DNA of 64,000 bases, taken from the NCBI GenBank assembly GCA_033002965.1, contig JAURVB010010168.1, positions 1-64,000 of the forward strand, read 5' to 3'. The translations under genes were made by a program, and so were the position numbers. The notes beneath the pieces are model-generated. The model was given only the letters and a program-made list of their open reading frames with translations. It did not search any database and was not told where the DNA came from. Source of the stretch: Piper betle. Lineage: Eukaryota; Streptophyta; Magnoliopsida; Piperales; Piperaceae. Below, in pieces: positions 37,601 through 49,097 of this stretch (positions are counted from its first letter, which is position 1; each line of letters opens with the position of its first letter).

Positions 37601-38290
37601 GCATAGAGAAAAATAATAAGGATGGATGGGTTGAGGTACAAAACTCACTTCCCCAACCTACTATGGCCATGTATTTTTTGAAAATTCCATATCGGCAACA
37701 ACTGCAAAAGATTAAGCAAGATTAGAAATTTTAGGAATTTTTAAATATTTCCAAAAGATTGTCTATCAACATCCTTTGTACTGAAGCTCTTGAATAAATG
37801 CACAATTATGCAGAATTCACGATATTTGAAATGGTGGCACTAAATGAGTGTAATGTTGTTCTACAAAGAAAATTTCCTCCCACATTGTAGGACCCAGGTC
37901 GTTTTATCATCCATTGTTCAATTGGTTCTAATTTTCAAGCAAGTCACTTTGTGACCTGGGTGCTAAAATAAATCTAATGTCATTATCTATTTGCACAATG
38001 CTAAAATTGGGAGAAGTAAGCCAACCACTGTGAAATTACAGTTGATGGGCATATCATACATTTTTCCTAGGGGAGAGATTGAACACATCTTGGTTAAGGC
38101 TGGCAAGTTTATCTTTCGAGCGGATTTTGTTCTATTAGATATGGAGGAAAAGCACACCCCAATTGTCATGACCGCTTTTTCCTTTCAACCAAATGGATTT
38201 TGATAGATGTAATAGCTGAAGAGTTGATTATGAGAGCCATTGATGAGAAGGTGATGTTTAATATCTTTAAGGTAATAAAATACCTTGAAT
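37601..38290 (+). pseudogene. Athila-type aspartic protease remnant
   Basis: 'NECNVVLQRKFPPT', 'DPGRFIIHCSIG', then in a shifted frame (37991-38203) 'KIGRSKPTTVKLQLM', 'FPRGEIEHILVKAGKFIF' and 'ADFVLLDMEE' follow the order of the Athila protease region. The catalytic loop, normally 'LCDLGASIN', is split by a frame change near 37950 ('VTWVLK' with stops). The protease would process the polyprotein. Confidence 0.8.
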
Positions 38291-38539
38291 CAACAGATGA
38301 CTATTTTTTGGTTAATGTAATTCATGGGGCTATTGTTGAGATTCACGAAAAGCATTATTTAACAATTTTCATATAACAAACTCTTGTTTTGGTTGACGAA
38401 ATCAAAGATGATGAAGAATTGGACAACTTGGTGCCTATGTTGGATGCACAAACAAGTTTGCCTAAGGACTGTGTTCACATTGAACCTTTGACTATATAGA
38501 ATCCAAAAATCAAAGTGAATATACCACTTGGGGTGCAAC

Positions 38540-39560
38540 CCACAAATCTAGAATTGAAGCCATTGTCCGATCACTTACGATATGCATTTCTTGGGAATTC
38601 TAACATTCTCTCGGTTATTATTTCTACTTCGTTAACTTTTTTACAAGAAGAGAAATTGTTTTGAATTTTGAGAGCACACAAACTGACTCTGGGATGGACA
38701 ATCGCTGACATTCAAGGAATTAGCCTAACTATTTGCATGCACAAGATTCTCCTAGAGGACAGATACAAACCTTCAATGAAGCAATAAAGACATCTCAATC
38801 CTATCATGATGGAAGTTGTATAGGAGATAATGAAATTGTTAGATGTTAGAATTATATATCCTATTTTTTACAGCTATTAGCTAAGTCCTATTCAATGTGT
38901 GCCAAAGAAATAAGGATTGATTGTAATACCTAATCAGAATAATGGGTTAATCCCTACAAGAATTGTTATTGGGTAGAGAGGATTGCTTGGATTACAAAAA
39001 GCTGGGCAAAGCCACAATAAATTATTATTTTTCTTTACCATTCATTGATCAAATGTTGGATAGACAAGCAAGTCAAGAATACTGTTGCTTTCTTGATGGA
39101 TACTCATGGTACAATCACATTATTATTCATCCAAAGGTTGAAGAGAAGACCACATTTAGATGCCCATATGAAATATTTTCTTTTAGAAGAATGCCCTTTG
39201 GTCTATGCAATGTACCTACCACATTTCAAAGATCTATTATGGCAATCTTCTTAGATATGATAGAACATGGGTGGAAGTTTCTATTGGCGATTTTTCAGTT
39301 TTTAGTGACACTTATGATGAATGCTTGCAAGCCTTAGACCGAGTCCTGTAGCACTGTGAAAATACCAACCTAGCACTCAACTTGAAAAAATGTCATTTCA
39401 TAGCTCAAGAAGGAATGGTGCTAGGGCCTAAAATGTCAAGCAAACGCCTGGAAGTGGACCGAGCAAAGATAAAGACTATTGAAAAGCTACCACCACTTAC
39501 CACAATTAAGGGAGAGAAAAGCTTCTTAGGGCATGCATGATTTTATAGAAGATTTATCAT
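38540..39560 (+). pseudogene. Athila-type reverse transcriptase remnant
   Basis: The frame 38963-39337 carries 'PFIDQMLDRQASQEYCCFLD', 'YNHIIIHPKVEEKTTFRCP', 'FRRMPFGLCNVPTTFQR' and 'MAIFLDMIE', a near-textbook gypsy RT fingers/palm order. At about 39280 the frame shifts. The catalytic F-M-D-D box is represented by 'SIGDFSVF', so the first catalytic aspartate is replaced by glycine. Downstream 'CHFIAQEGMVLG', 'AKIKTIEKLPP' and 'GEKSFLGHA' complete the thumb/connection. The palm copies RNA into DNA in a live element; this one cannot. Confidence 0.88.
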
Positions 39561-40241
39561 GATGTTTTCAAACATTATAAGACCTTTGTGCAATTTGTTA
39601 GAAAAGAATGCAACGATTATGTTTCATGAAACATGCCTGCAAGCTTTTGAAGAGTTAAAAGCACAATTGACATCTACTCCTATTGTAGCTGCTCTTGTTT
39701 GGTGTATTCCCTTTGAGTTGATTTATGATGCAAGTGGCTATGTTATTGGTATTGTCTTCGGCTGGTGCCTGAATAAGGTTTTTCACATTTTCCAGTATGT
39801 AAATAAATTACACTACTACTGAGAAGGAATTACTGGTTGTGGTGTATGCCTTTGACAAGTTCAAATCCTACTTGATTGGTACTAAAGTCATTGTTTACAT
39901 AGACCACTCAACGTTGGAAGTATTTGTTTCATAAGAAATATGCTAAGCCAAGGCTTATTAGTTGGTTCTTGATGTTGAAAGAATTTGACATGGAGTTTCA
40001 TGACAAAGAAGGATCTGAAAATGCGGTGGCTGACCACTTGTCAAGGTTGGAAAATGAGAAATTGGAAGAATCTATACCAACACATGATAACCTTTTAGAT
40101 GAACAAATATTGCAAGTCAATGCCTTAACCTTACCATGGTTTGCTGATTATGTCAATTTCCTAGTTGGTCAAGTACTTCCATTAGAGTTTACTTATCAGC
40201 AAAGGATGAAATTTTGCATGATGTCACCAAAACTAGGATGA
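39561..40241 (+). pseudogene. Athila-type RNase H remnant
   Basis: The frame 39559-39822 begins 'FSNIIRPLCNLLEKNATIMF' and 'CLQAFEELKAQLTSTPIV', then 'FELIYDASGYVIGIVF', which includes the first RNase H aspartate. After a frameshift, 39924-40241 gives 'KPRLISWFLMLKEFDMEFHD' and 'SENAVADHLSRLEN', which holds the later conserved aspartate. The usual 'YTDHAAL' segment is present but corrupted between the frames. Confidence 0.88.
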
Positions 40242-40281
40242 TCCTAATCTTTTCTGAAAGTTCAATGATAAGGTGTGTACA

Positions 40282-40290
40282 GGGTAGAAG
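40282..40290. repeat. Left 9-bp direct repeat (candidate target duplication)
   Basis: GGGTAGAAG, repeated at 41117-41125 on the other side of the insertion. Confidence 0.7.
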
Positions 40291-41116
40291 CATGGTTACA
40301 AAAATTGGAATCAGAATTGGTTTTCGAGGGAGTCACTGAATTGGATCGAATCAGTCTAAATCAGCCTGGAATCAGTTCAGTTGAATTGGTCAAAATCGGT
40401 CGTATGTAAAAATTTTAACTTAGTTAAAATTAGTGGGTTATTAGTTACAAAACATGTCATTCTGATGTCATTTTTAGGTTAAAATGTGTATTATATTTTA
40501 TGATATTTTTCATTTTTTAAAAAATCTTGTTTGAATTATTTGGAGTTAATTATTATTTTTGACTCGAGTCGAAGTCGAGTGAACTTTTAATTATGAGAAT
40601 GCCACCTACATTTTCTTTCCCCACCCCCCCTTCTCTCTCCCTGACGCTGCCCATCCCCCTCACCCCGCCCCACCCCGCCGCCCCACCCCATCGCACTGTC
40701 GCCGCGTCAAGGGGCGGCACACGGGGTCAGCGGGAAGGGGCGGTTGCAGACAGCCAGAGGGAAGGGGTAGCAACAAATGAGAGGAGGGAGGGCGTATGCA
40801 AGGGGTGGTGGTGGAGGGAGGGGCGGAGGCAAGGGACGACACACGGGTCAGCGGCGGCAGCAGAGGGAGGGGCGAGGTCAGCAGCAGTAGACGGGCTGTG
40901 GGAGGGATTGGCGACTACGGACGAGCAAAAGGAGGGTAAGTAATTCATTTTAGGTTTTTAAACTTTTGATTCTACTTTTACCCAATCGGGGTGAATCGGC
41001 CGATTCGTCGACCATTTTATTAAAAACCCAATTCGACGCAAATTTCGGATCGAATTACTTCCAATCCGAGTTAAATTGGCCAATTCCGAGTGGAACCAGC
41101 CGATTTCTTCATCTAT
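40291..41116. mobile_element. 826-bp GC-rich insertion in the Athila integrase
   Basis: Flanked by the 9-bp direct repeat GGGTAGAAG. Removing the insertion and one repeat restores continuous integrase similarity (one base out of frame). The ends contain repeated GGAATCGG/GAATTGG-type phrases in both orientations, but I see no convincing terminal inverted repeat. The centre (40605-40935) is a strongly GC-rich block with C-runs then G-rich sequence, ending GAGGGTAAGTAA, a good 5' splice site. A 9-bp duplication is usual for Mutator-like elements, and GC-rich captured gene fragments are known in Pack-MULEs. The class remains inference. The frame 40593-40943 (116 codons, Arg/Gly/Ala-rich) and its antisense frames are of doubtful coding value. 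Confidence 0.7.
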
Positions 41117-41125
41117 GGGTAGAAG
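41117..41125. repeat. Right 9-bp direct repeat (candidate target duplication)
   Basis: GGGTAGAAG, matching 40282-40290. Confidence 0.7.
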
Positions 41126-42212
41126 AAATGCATGGCATCCTATATCATTGTCGTACTTTAGATTATGGTAGACATTTTGAAGGCCAAACAACAACCATAA
41201 AGGTGTTACAACCATGATTTTTCTAACTGACATTGTACAAAGATGCCCATACATTTGTTATGCATTGTGATAGATGTCAAAGATATGGTAATATTTCTAG
41301 GTGACAGGAAATACCTTTGCATGGAATTATGGAAGTAGAGTTGTTTGATGTCTGTATAATTGATTTCATGAGACCATTTGTGCCCTCAAATCACAATCAA
41401 TACATATTGATAGTAGTGGATTATGTTTCATAATGAGTGAAAACATCAAATTTTCCATCAAATGATGCCAAAGTGGTTATCAAAATTTTGAGAAAGGATA
41501 TTTTTACAAGGTTTGGAATGCCAAGGGCAATAATTAGTAATGAGGGTTCTCACTTTTGAAATCAATCTTTTGAAGCCCTTATCATAAAATATTGACTGAA
41601 ACATAGAGTTGCTACTGCTTTCCATCCTCAAACAAGTAGATAAGTTGAGATTTAAAATTATAAAATCAAAAGGATATTGACAAAGGTTGTAAGCTTTACA
41701 AAGAAAGATTGATTCATGCGGTTAGATGTACTGTGGGCCTACAGAATAGCATATAAAACTCCAATTGGGATGTCTCCATATGGTCGTCTTTGGTAAAGAA
41801 TGTCATTTGCAAGTGGAGCTATAGTATAAAGCTTACTAACAAATCCAAAAGCTAAATTTTGATATGAAAGCATGTGGAGAAAAGCATAACTTGAAACTCA
41901 ACCAGATGGGCTAAATGTGATCGGAAGCTTACACAAATGCCAAACTATATAAGGAACATACCATGTTGTGGTATAACAAGCATATTTTTACAAGAAGTTT
42001 TGAGCAAGGGCATCAAGTACCATTTTACAACTGAAGGCTCAATCGGTTTCTAGGAAAATTAAAATTAAGATGGTTTGGTCCTTTCAAGATATGTCGAGTG
42101 TTTCCACATGGTGCAGTAGAAAATTGAGATAAAAGATCAAGCGTGTAATTGAAGGTCAATGGTTAGAGGCTCAAATGGTATTTGGGAGGAGATGTGATTT
42201 GTTAATATCATC

Positions 42213-42862
42213 CGTTGCATTATCATGTAGTTAATATCATCCTTTTGTGAGTCAAGCTAAAGACTTTAAGCCTTCTGTGAGTCAAGCTAAAAACTTTAAA
42301 TTAGGGTTGCATGAATAACTGCCCATAGGGGAGAAAGTAGTAGTATTATTATTATTCTATATGGAAAAGAAAAGAAAAGAAGAAAAAAGAAAGAAATACA
42401 TATAGATATATAATGAGTCAAAGCAAAGGCTTTGATTTAGTGATGCGCTGCATTATCATCTAGTTAAGCCTTTTGTGAGTCAAGCAAAAGACTTTAAATT
42501 AGTGTTGCATGAATGACCGCCCATTGGAATAAAGTAGTATTATTATTATTCTATGTGGAAAAGAAAAGAAAAGAAGAAGAAAAAAGTGAAGGAAAAGAAA
42601 GAAATACAAATAGATATATAATGAGTTAAAGCAAAGGCTTTGATTTAGTGATACGTTGCATTATCATCTAGTTAAGCCTTTTTTGAGTCAAGCAAAAGAC
42701 TTTAAATTAGTGTTGCATGAATGTCCGCCCATAGGAAGAAAGTAGCGTTGTTATTATTCTATGTGGAAAAGAAAAGAAAAGAAGAAGAAAAAAAGTGAAG
42801 AAAAAGAAAGAAACACATATAGATATATAATGAGTTAAAGCAAAGGCTTTGATTTAGTGATA
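42213..42862. repeat. Three tandem copies of a 207-234 bp unit
   Basis: Units start at about 42213, 42447 and 42655 with 'gttgcattatcat.tagtta'. Each then has 'gagtcaagc.aaagacttt', 'ttgcatgaat', a (ATT)n tract, 'tggaaaagaaaagaaaagaag', 'agatatataatgagt.aaagcaaaggctttgatttagtg'. The first unit has an extra internal duplication of its 'gagtcaagctaaagacttt' part. The array lies between the Athila integrase and the third ORF. Confidence 0.92.
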
Positions 42863-43028
42863 GCAACGCAAGGACAGAATAACGACCTCATAAGTTCCGC
42901 AAGTGAACTTCTTCACTTTTGGATGGATATCAACCCAAACCCATGACTAAGGTACTTGTCGCGACGGGTTAACGAGAAAAGTAAAAATTGTAGCTTATTT
43001 TGGGTCACAAGAAAAAAGTATTTCTCTA

Positions 43029-43045
43029 AGTTTGGGGGTAAGGCG
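43029..43045 (+). promoter_or_regulatory. Candidate internal polypurine tract
   Basis: AAGTTTGGGGGTAAGG. Athila elements are known to carry an extra G-rich purine tract between pol and the env-position ORF; the sequence and position fit. Confidence 0.4.
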
Positions 43046-43148
43046 AGCAAGCCCTAGCTTTTACCCTTCATCTCTTTCGGTCTTTTTCACCTAATCTATA
43101 GCTTTACCATCTTTGTTTGTTCGTTGCTACAGTTGTCATCGCTATCCA

Positions 43149-43590
43149 GGTATGAAATTTACTTTCTTTTTACTTATTACCACAGTAATATTTTGTTGAT
43201 AAGAATTGTTCTAAGATTTTTACTTTGTATTTGATATTCTTCGTATAATTGCAATGGAATAGGAATTTTGTATGGATAATGTGTAACTCGGATTAGATTA
43301 CTTTGTGATGGACGACAGCTAATATGTCCACACATGTACAATCGTTCATTTCTACTTACTACTGGTAAATCTTGATTGTATTGAACTGGCATACTGATTG
43401 GTTGATGAAAGTAACGATCTTTGATAAATTTTATTACTAATATCTTGAGTTGCTAAAGTACATAATTTGCCTTTCTTTCGAAGCTTTAAGTCATATCTAA
43501 TTGAACTAATTTATGAGCTTTTGGCTTGAAGTGTAAAGAAATTGAATCCATATTTCTTATATATTGTTATTTGAATGTTTACGTGTATAG
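43149..43590 (+). other. Candidate intron before the third Athila ORF
   Basis: Donor CCAG|GTATGA at 43149 and acceptor GTGTATAG| ending at 43590; the ATG of the third ORF starts at 43592. The upstream 120 bp is leader-like. Splicing is predicted only from the consensus sites. Confidence 0.35.
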
Positions 43591-43591
43591 A

Positions 43592-45880
43592 ATGGGCAGA
43601 AAGAAAGCAGTTGCTTCCAAGTCTAATAAGGTGCAGGAGGAGGAGCCTGACACATTTGTCCCAATGGATCCTTCTTTAGGAAAGCCAGCCATTTGGTAAT
43701 ACGCCAATGGAATAACAAGTACATGTCTAGCAGTTAAAGGATTCAGAAAACGAGACCAAGGAACAAGAGAGAACTACCCAGGTTGGAACATCTCCATCTA
43801 AGTCATTGGCAACACATAGGAAGCATCAAACCAAGGCAGTTGCGAGACCAGAAGGGAGTGGACCAATGGTACTTTCAGAAGGAAATGAAGGGAAAAGAAA
43901 TATTGAATTAGTGGAAGAAGGTGAACAAAGTCCAAGTTTACCTAAAGAGTTTGAGAGAGATGTAAATCAACCTGTGATTACCTCATTTTTCAAGAAGTTG
44001 GTAGCAAGATCCAAAGATCAAGGTGAAAGTAGTTCAGAAAAGGTTCAAGTTGCTAAGACTAAAGGAGTGCAAAAGTCTACTGAAGATATAGAAATAATTA
44101 CTGAAAAAGTTGTAGAGTCTGTAACGGATGACAACGGTCCAGAATCTATACCTACCATACCAGGTGTACAAGTTTGTGAGAGGCACAATGTTGAAGAAAC
44201 CTCAATAGCCGTTAGAGAATGTTCTCAGGCAACAGGAGAAGAGAAAGTTGCATCTCCTAAGTATGCCACAGAAGCTGCTACTGCTATTCCTGTTGACATC
44301 CAACCAAGTGTAAATAATACAAAACAACCAGAGGAAACCATGACTGCTACTCCTCCACCTAAACCTGTACTTCCGGAAGATGTTGAACCAGCTCAAGAGA
44401 AATATGAGGTTAAAAGGAAAAGGAAAAGAAGAGTTGAGTAGCAATCAACTCCGGCGTCATAGGAAACAAGATCAAGCAAGAGGCAAGCATCTGATGTCCC
44501 TCAGGCTGAGCCTCCCTCTAAAAGTTGGCAGTCCAAGGGAAAAGAAAAAAGAGTGAAAAAGTGTATGAAAAAGAAACAGGAGATAAAAAGAAGAAGAAGA
44601 CATGCCACCCCTTGCAAAGAAGTTGAGACACAAGATTTGGTCGAAGAGATCAACACCTGAGGAACTCCCTATGGAAACGATAACCAAGTGATGCACCTTC
44701 ATTTCAGGTGAAGTTAAAGCCACTTTTGCAGACTATATAGCAAGGAAACAAGTGATAAGACAGCGAGCCCTAGTTTGGGATAAAGATGGAAGTGATGAAG
44801 ATATAACTAACATCATCAAGAAGTTATCATGGACAAACTTTTGTGTTTATCCCAGGGAGGTTGTATTACCATTGGTAAAAGAATTCTATGCTAGTCTCAA
44901 TGGCATGAAGGACGAATATGTCTTTGTGAGAGGGATTTGGGTCGAATTCAATCAACTGGTCATCAATGAGATCCTCCACTGCTCAAATTTTGAGGAAGAT
45001 GACTATGAAAAGCTCATGAATGAAGAAGTTGACATTGAGGCACTGCAATCTCAGTTGTGTTAGCCACAACAAGATATCCATGGACACTGGGAAAGAATAA
45101 TGAATATCTCAATTTCCATGCTAGTGCCCTGCTGCCAAGATATGTGCATTTGCTCAAGTTTGTTTGTAGTAGAATGAACCCCACATCACATGTATCCAAT
45201 GTTACATTGGATAGGGCTATCCTTCTCTCTGCAATTGTTAATAGAATGAAGATTGATGCTAGAAGACTGATTTATAACCTAAGATTTAGAATCTGCAAAG
45301 CCTTCGAAAGGTTTGTGGTTCCCTGCCTTGATAACAAAAATATGCACGAAAGCAGAAGTTGCAATAGGGTAGGAGGAAGAGAGAGTGAAACCTAGTATGC
45401 CAATCATGACAAAAATGTTGGAAGAGCCTCAAGTTTTCCAAGGGCAAAAGGAACAGCTTCTGCCAAAGGCACATCACAAATCTCTTCTGCCATAAATCAG
45501 AAGGAAGTACAGGTTGAATTGGTGAAGCTAAGGCAACTCTAGGAGAAAATGCTACACTTTGCAAAATATCAGTATCAATGGAACAATGCTTTACTGGAGA
45601 GGGAAAGGAGTAATAAAGATAAATTGCCTAATGTTTCATGGTGCCGGGTAACATCATTGCAAGTATTGCCAACACTTCTAGTGAGACTCCAAAATTTTTA
45701 GCTATCTAAGCTAATGTGCCACCAAATGCTGAGAAGCACATGGCCAAGGAAAAAGATGCTGAGGGAGATGGTGATGGAAATGAGGAGACAGCCACACACT
45801 TGGGAGGTGGTGAACCTCTTGTTGGACATTTCACAAGTAATGATGGAAGCTAGAGCCCTGAGAATGATGATGCTTAAGAA
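43592..45880 (+). pseudogene. Third (env-position) ORF of the Athila-type element, plant-transposon domain, broken
   Basis: It begins ATG at 43592 with a lysine-rich 'MGRKKAVASKSNK' start, then an early stop near 43697. An open frame 43723-44441 (ATG at 43806) is charged and low-complexity, with a PCNA-binding-like QPVITSFF (43968-43991) and a basic KRKRKRR stretch near its end. After more stops, 44752-45063 reads 'WTNFCVYPREVVLPLVKEFY', 'VFVRGIWVEFNQLVINEIL'. Shifted by one frame at 45060, it continues 'PRYVHLLKFVCSRMNPTSH' and 'DRAILLSAIVNRMKIDARRLI'. This pattern is that of the widespread 'putative plant transposon protein' domain (Transposase_32/ATHILA ORF families), of unknown function. 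The C-terminal part near 45720-45850 is acidic. At least four disruptions make it a pseudogene. Confidence 0.75.
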
Positions 45881-45974
45881 AGGATTTGTTTTCTTATTTC
45901 CCTCCTTTTATTTTGGGTGTCTTACTATTGGTTTAACCTGTTATATTATCACTGTGATAACATAACGTTTGGCA

Positions 45975-45995
45975 GGGGTGGGGTTGGAGGAATAA
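45975..45995 (+). promoter_or_regulatory. Candidate 3' polypurine tract
   Basis: GGCAGGGGTGGGGTTGGAGGA just downstream of the third ORF. No clear LTR start follows, so this is tentative. Confidence 0.25.
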
Positions 45996-48900
45996 CTTTG
46001 TTAATAACTTCATTAATTGGTTTGTAAAACTTTAAATAGCGATTGCAGTAGACACTATACTATATACTGTGTGTGATACTCTGTTATGTTAGTTAGTTAG
46101 ATGTTATTGCTTTTTTATTTCGGTTGCTATTAAGTTTAATTTTATGTTATGCTATTAGACATCAGACTGCTGTAGGTTAGAAGTCCATTATCTTTTTGGT
46201 ACAAGCTAATTTTGAAATTATTTTTGAAAGTTCAATGATTGTGAGATTAAAGAATTATATTATGTTTGAAGCTATAGCATAATAGTAATTTGAAGTATTG
46301 TTTGGGTGTAATGTTTGGCTATAACTCTTATTCCCATGCAATTTGATTAAGGACCCATTTGTTTTGATTTTAGTTATACTTAGAGAAGTTTTAGTTTTTG
46401 TTAAGTGCATAAAGATGAAATTAGTTAGAATTTTAGCTTAAGCTTCTTGAGGCAAAATAGAGAAATCTTTATAGTCAAGAAATGATTTAGCTGAGTTTTG
46501 TCTACTAGAACCTAAATAGCTATCTTGATTATATACTTATTTTGACCAATTTTTATCCTACATTGACTTCTAGTTTTGTGTCCCTTATAATTTGGAGCTC
46601 TAGCTTGTTTATGTTTTAAACAATCCCTATTTTTATTGTACTACATTCGTTATTGTTAATGTCAAATCCTTCTTGATTAGTTATAAACTCATGTATTTTT
46701 GTAAAAAGAGTATATTAAGGTATTGGGATTATGCATTGTAGGAATGATAAAAAGTTGTTCAAAAAAATGATGAGGAAAAGTTTTGTCGAAAGTTCAAAAA
46801 TAAATATCAATTGTAGTACTCTATGATGTTGGTGTGTTTTTTGGAGTCAATGATTGTTGAAGAGCTAAGGTGGGTTGGTGCATTTGGATGAATAAACAAA
46901 CAATGGGGTTAGGAAGGATTTAATATTAATGATGCCTGTGTTTGGTAAAGAACCTTTTAAGCTTTAGCCTGAACCCATTAAAGCCTAATAAAACCTTATG
47001 AACTTTGAATATTTGAGAATTCAAATTAGTGGAGAGAAGACTTATGTTAGAATACATGACAATCAAATTCTAAATGTATTTAATAAGAATTTAAGCTAAG
47101 TAAAACTAAATGATGAGACAATAAAATTAATTGGGAATTTGATTTGTTTTTTGCATTGCAGTGTAGTTGTACCCTTGAAACCCTTGATCGTTAAAGTTGA
47201 TGTCCGAACAGGATCGATTAATTTTTGTGAAGAAACTGGTTTGGAGAGGATTAAAAAAATATGTTGTTTAAAGTCTAATGTTTTGCTAGGGACAGGTAAA
47301 ATTTCAAGTTTCGTGGCTTGATAACTCACTAAAAGCGTGATTATTTTGATTTAATTTTAATACGTGTAGAAGTCTTAGGAAGGTTTTTAATTTACTTTTA
47401 ATAAAAATTAGGAATTATGAGTAGAATGAATAAAATCATAAAATTTATTCTCATTTCCCATCTAAATTAAAATTATTTAATCTTATTTGTGAGCAAAAGT
47501 TTGGTAAGAACCATATTAGAAAATTGTGGAAGGTTATTCACGCTCTAATTAAGGTTGTGGTCCCAAACAAAAGTTGGAGGAAGGATATCAAACAATGCAT
47601 GACCAATGAAAAAATCTAGAAAGCGACATCTACTCATGGGAGTGACGATGAGCAAATGTCGACCAGATTGAGTTGACCCTAATACACTCCATTAGCGCTA
47701 AATTAGGAAAGCGTCTTGCCATACAAGAAAAAGACCAATACTCAAAGCATGTGTAATAATGAGCACATAAGAGTAATGCACCATGCGTGAGGGCTAGAAA
47801 GTTTCATTGAAACCAACTTGAGATGTTTATAAAGATGCACCTCCAATTCATAAAAAGAGCTCTTCTTCTTCTTCTTCCCTAAACCTTAAGCCTGGTCCAT
47901 TAGAGAGTTTCTAGTTCTTCATTTTTTTGATTTGAAAAGTTGAGAATTTTGAGAGTTCTGAAGAAGTTGTGAAGCCAAGTTGCACAAAAGCAATTTAAGA
48001 GGAGAGAAGAACTTGCACTAAGGCCTTGAAGAATCAAATTTGGATACCTTCTTTTCTTCTGATTGTATTGATTTTGTTGATGTTATGCAATGTTGATTAA
48101 TACTCTCATGGGGTGAAATTGTTAATCTAGGATGAACAATAGAACTTAATTGCATTATGATATAGAGTTGTTATTTTTTGTTTTTTATGATTGATTAAGT
48201 GTTGATTATTTTAATCAATTCTTAATGCTGCAAAAGCCTAGCTAGCTTTTGCAAGATGAAAAGATTTGATTTCTCCTACATAAAGGGAAATCAATGATAT
48301 TTTTATTACGAATAGTTTATTATTTTGAGGTAGACGTGCAATTGATGTTATTGATATCCGTATAGAGGATTGATCTTAATGCATCGCATTGTTCTTTTAT
48401 AACCCGAACATGTAGTAATTGGATCAATAGGGATAGGTTATAATAATATACAAACACCCTTTACAATTACATTTGTTTCGTTGATTACCCTTTGTAGTTT
48501 GATTCACGGGTAGATAGTTTAGAATATACATTAATTGTCTCTTAAAAATGATGTCTTTGTCTGGATTGATTGTCAAGTTAGAGTAGATTTGTTTGTTGAT
48601 AATTATTGTTTTTGTTTATACATTAGTTAAATAGTAATCAAACCAAGTTAAAGTAAAAGTAAGATATAAAATATATTTTTTCTTGGGAATGATCTATACT
48701 CACTATTTTATTACTTATTTGATTTGTGCACTTGACTAAGTATAAAATACACAAAAGTGCTCTTAGGGTGTTAGAAACTAATTGCAAGCTTTCTTGATAC
48801 TTAGGTTGATGCTTGAGAAGGAAGATTGTAGGTTGCAAGCTTCCTTGGCACTTGGGTAGTAGTTGTGAAAGAAGATTTGTTATTACTTGTAAGTATACAA

Positions 48901-49097
48901 GTTGACTGCTATAGTGAATCCAAGAAGACCTAGCTACTTTGTAGGATAGAAAAGAGGAGTAAGAATCTGAACCTCTTAAAAAATCTTGTATCTTGTATCT
49001 TATCTCCTCCCTCTCCCCTCTTGTGTGTTTGATTTAATTTGTTTACACTTATGCACACCTCATTTAGTTTTCTTATGTTTGATCATTTTCTTTAGAC
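45996..49097. other. Unassigned 3.1 kb, possibly including an old 3' LTR
   Basis: No gene recognised. 47805-47960 resembles a leader ('ttataaagatgcacc', 'ttcttcttcttcttccc'), so part may be a degenerate Athila LTR, but no termini pair up. A short open segment at 47163-47296 (protein 'VVVPLKPLIVKVDVRTGSIN...') is bounded by TTTTTTGCATTGCAG and ACAG|GTAAAA, like an internal exon. I do not recognise the peptide. Confidence 0.4.

Larger units (their letters stand above)
40255..42205 (+). pseudogene. Athila-type integrase remnant, split by an 826-bp insertion
   Basis: It starts 'IRCVQG' (about 40268), is interrupted at 40290, and resumes at 41126 with the 'MHGILYHC' and 'YGRHFEGQTTTIKVLQP' phrases. 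The zinc-binding 'HCDRCQRYGNISR' (41265), core 'LHGIMEVELFDV' (41320) and 'QYILIVVDYVS' (41400) follow. The D-G-G-T-H-F motif is degenerate 'NEGSHF' (41536), so a catalytic aspartate is lost. 'VATAFHPQTS' (41610) and 'AYRIAYKTPIGMSPYGR' (41740) mark the distal core. Several stops are present. Confidence 0.87.

Noticed and set aside
40593..40943. 116-codon Arg/Gly/Ala-rich frame
   Set aside because: Antisense frames of similar length exist; the GC bias suppresses stops. Kept only as part of the insertion.
42340..42862. Regularly spaced repeats considered as a CRISPR-like array
   Set aside because: Plant retroelement context, units over 200 bp, no spacer pattern or cas genes.
46350..47570. Possible hAT or MITE terminal inverted repeats ('ggacccatttgtttt' and 'ggtcccaaacaaaa')
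   Set aside because: The two sequences are not inverted complements in the required orientation and no 8-bp target duplication is visible.
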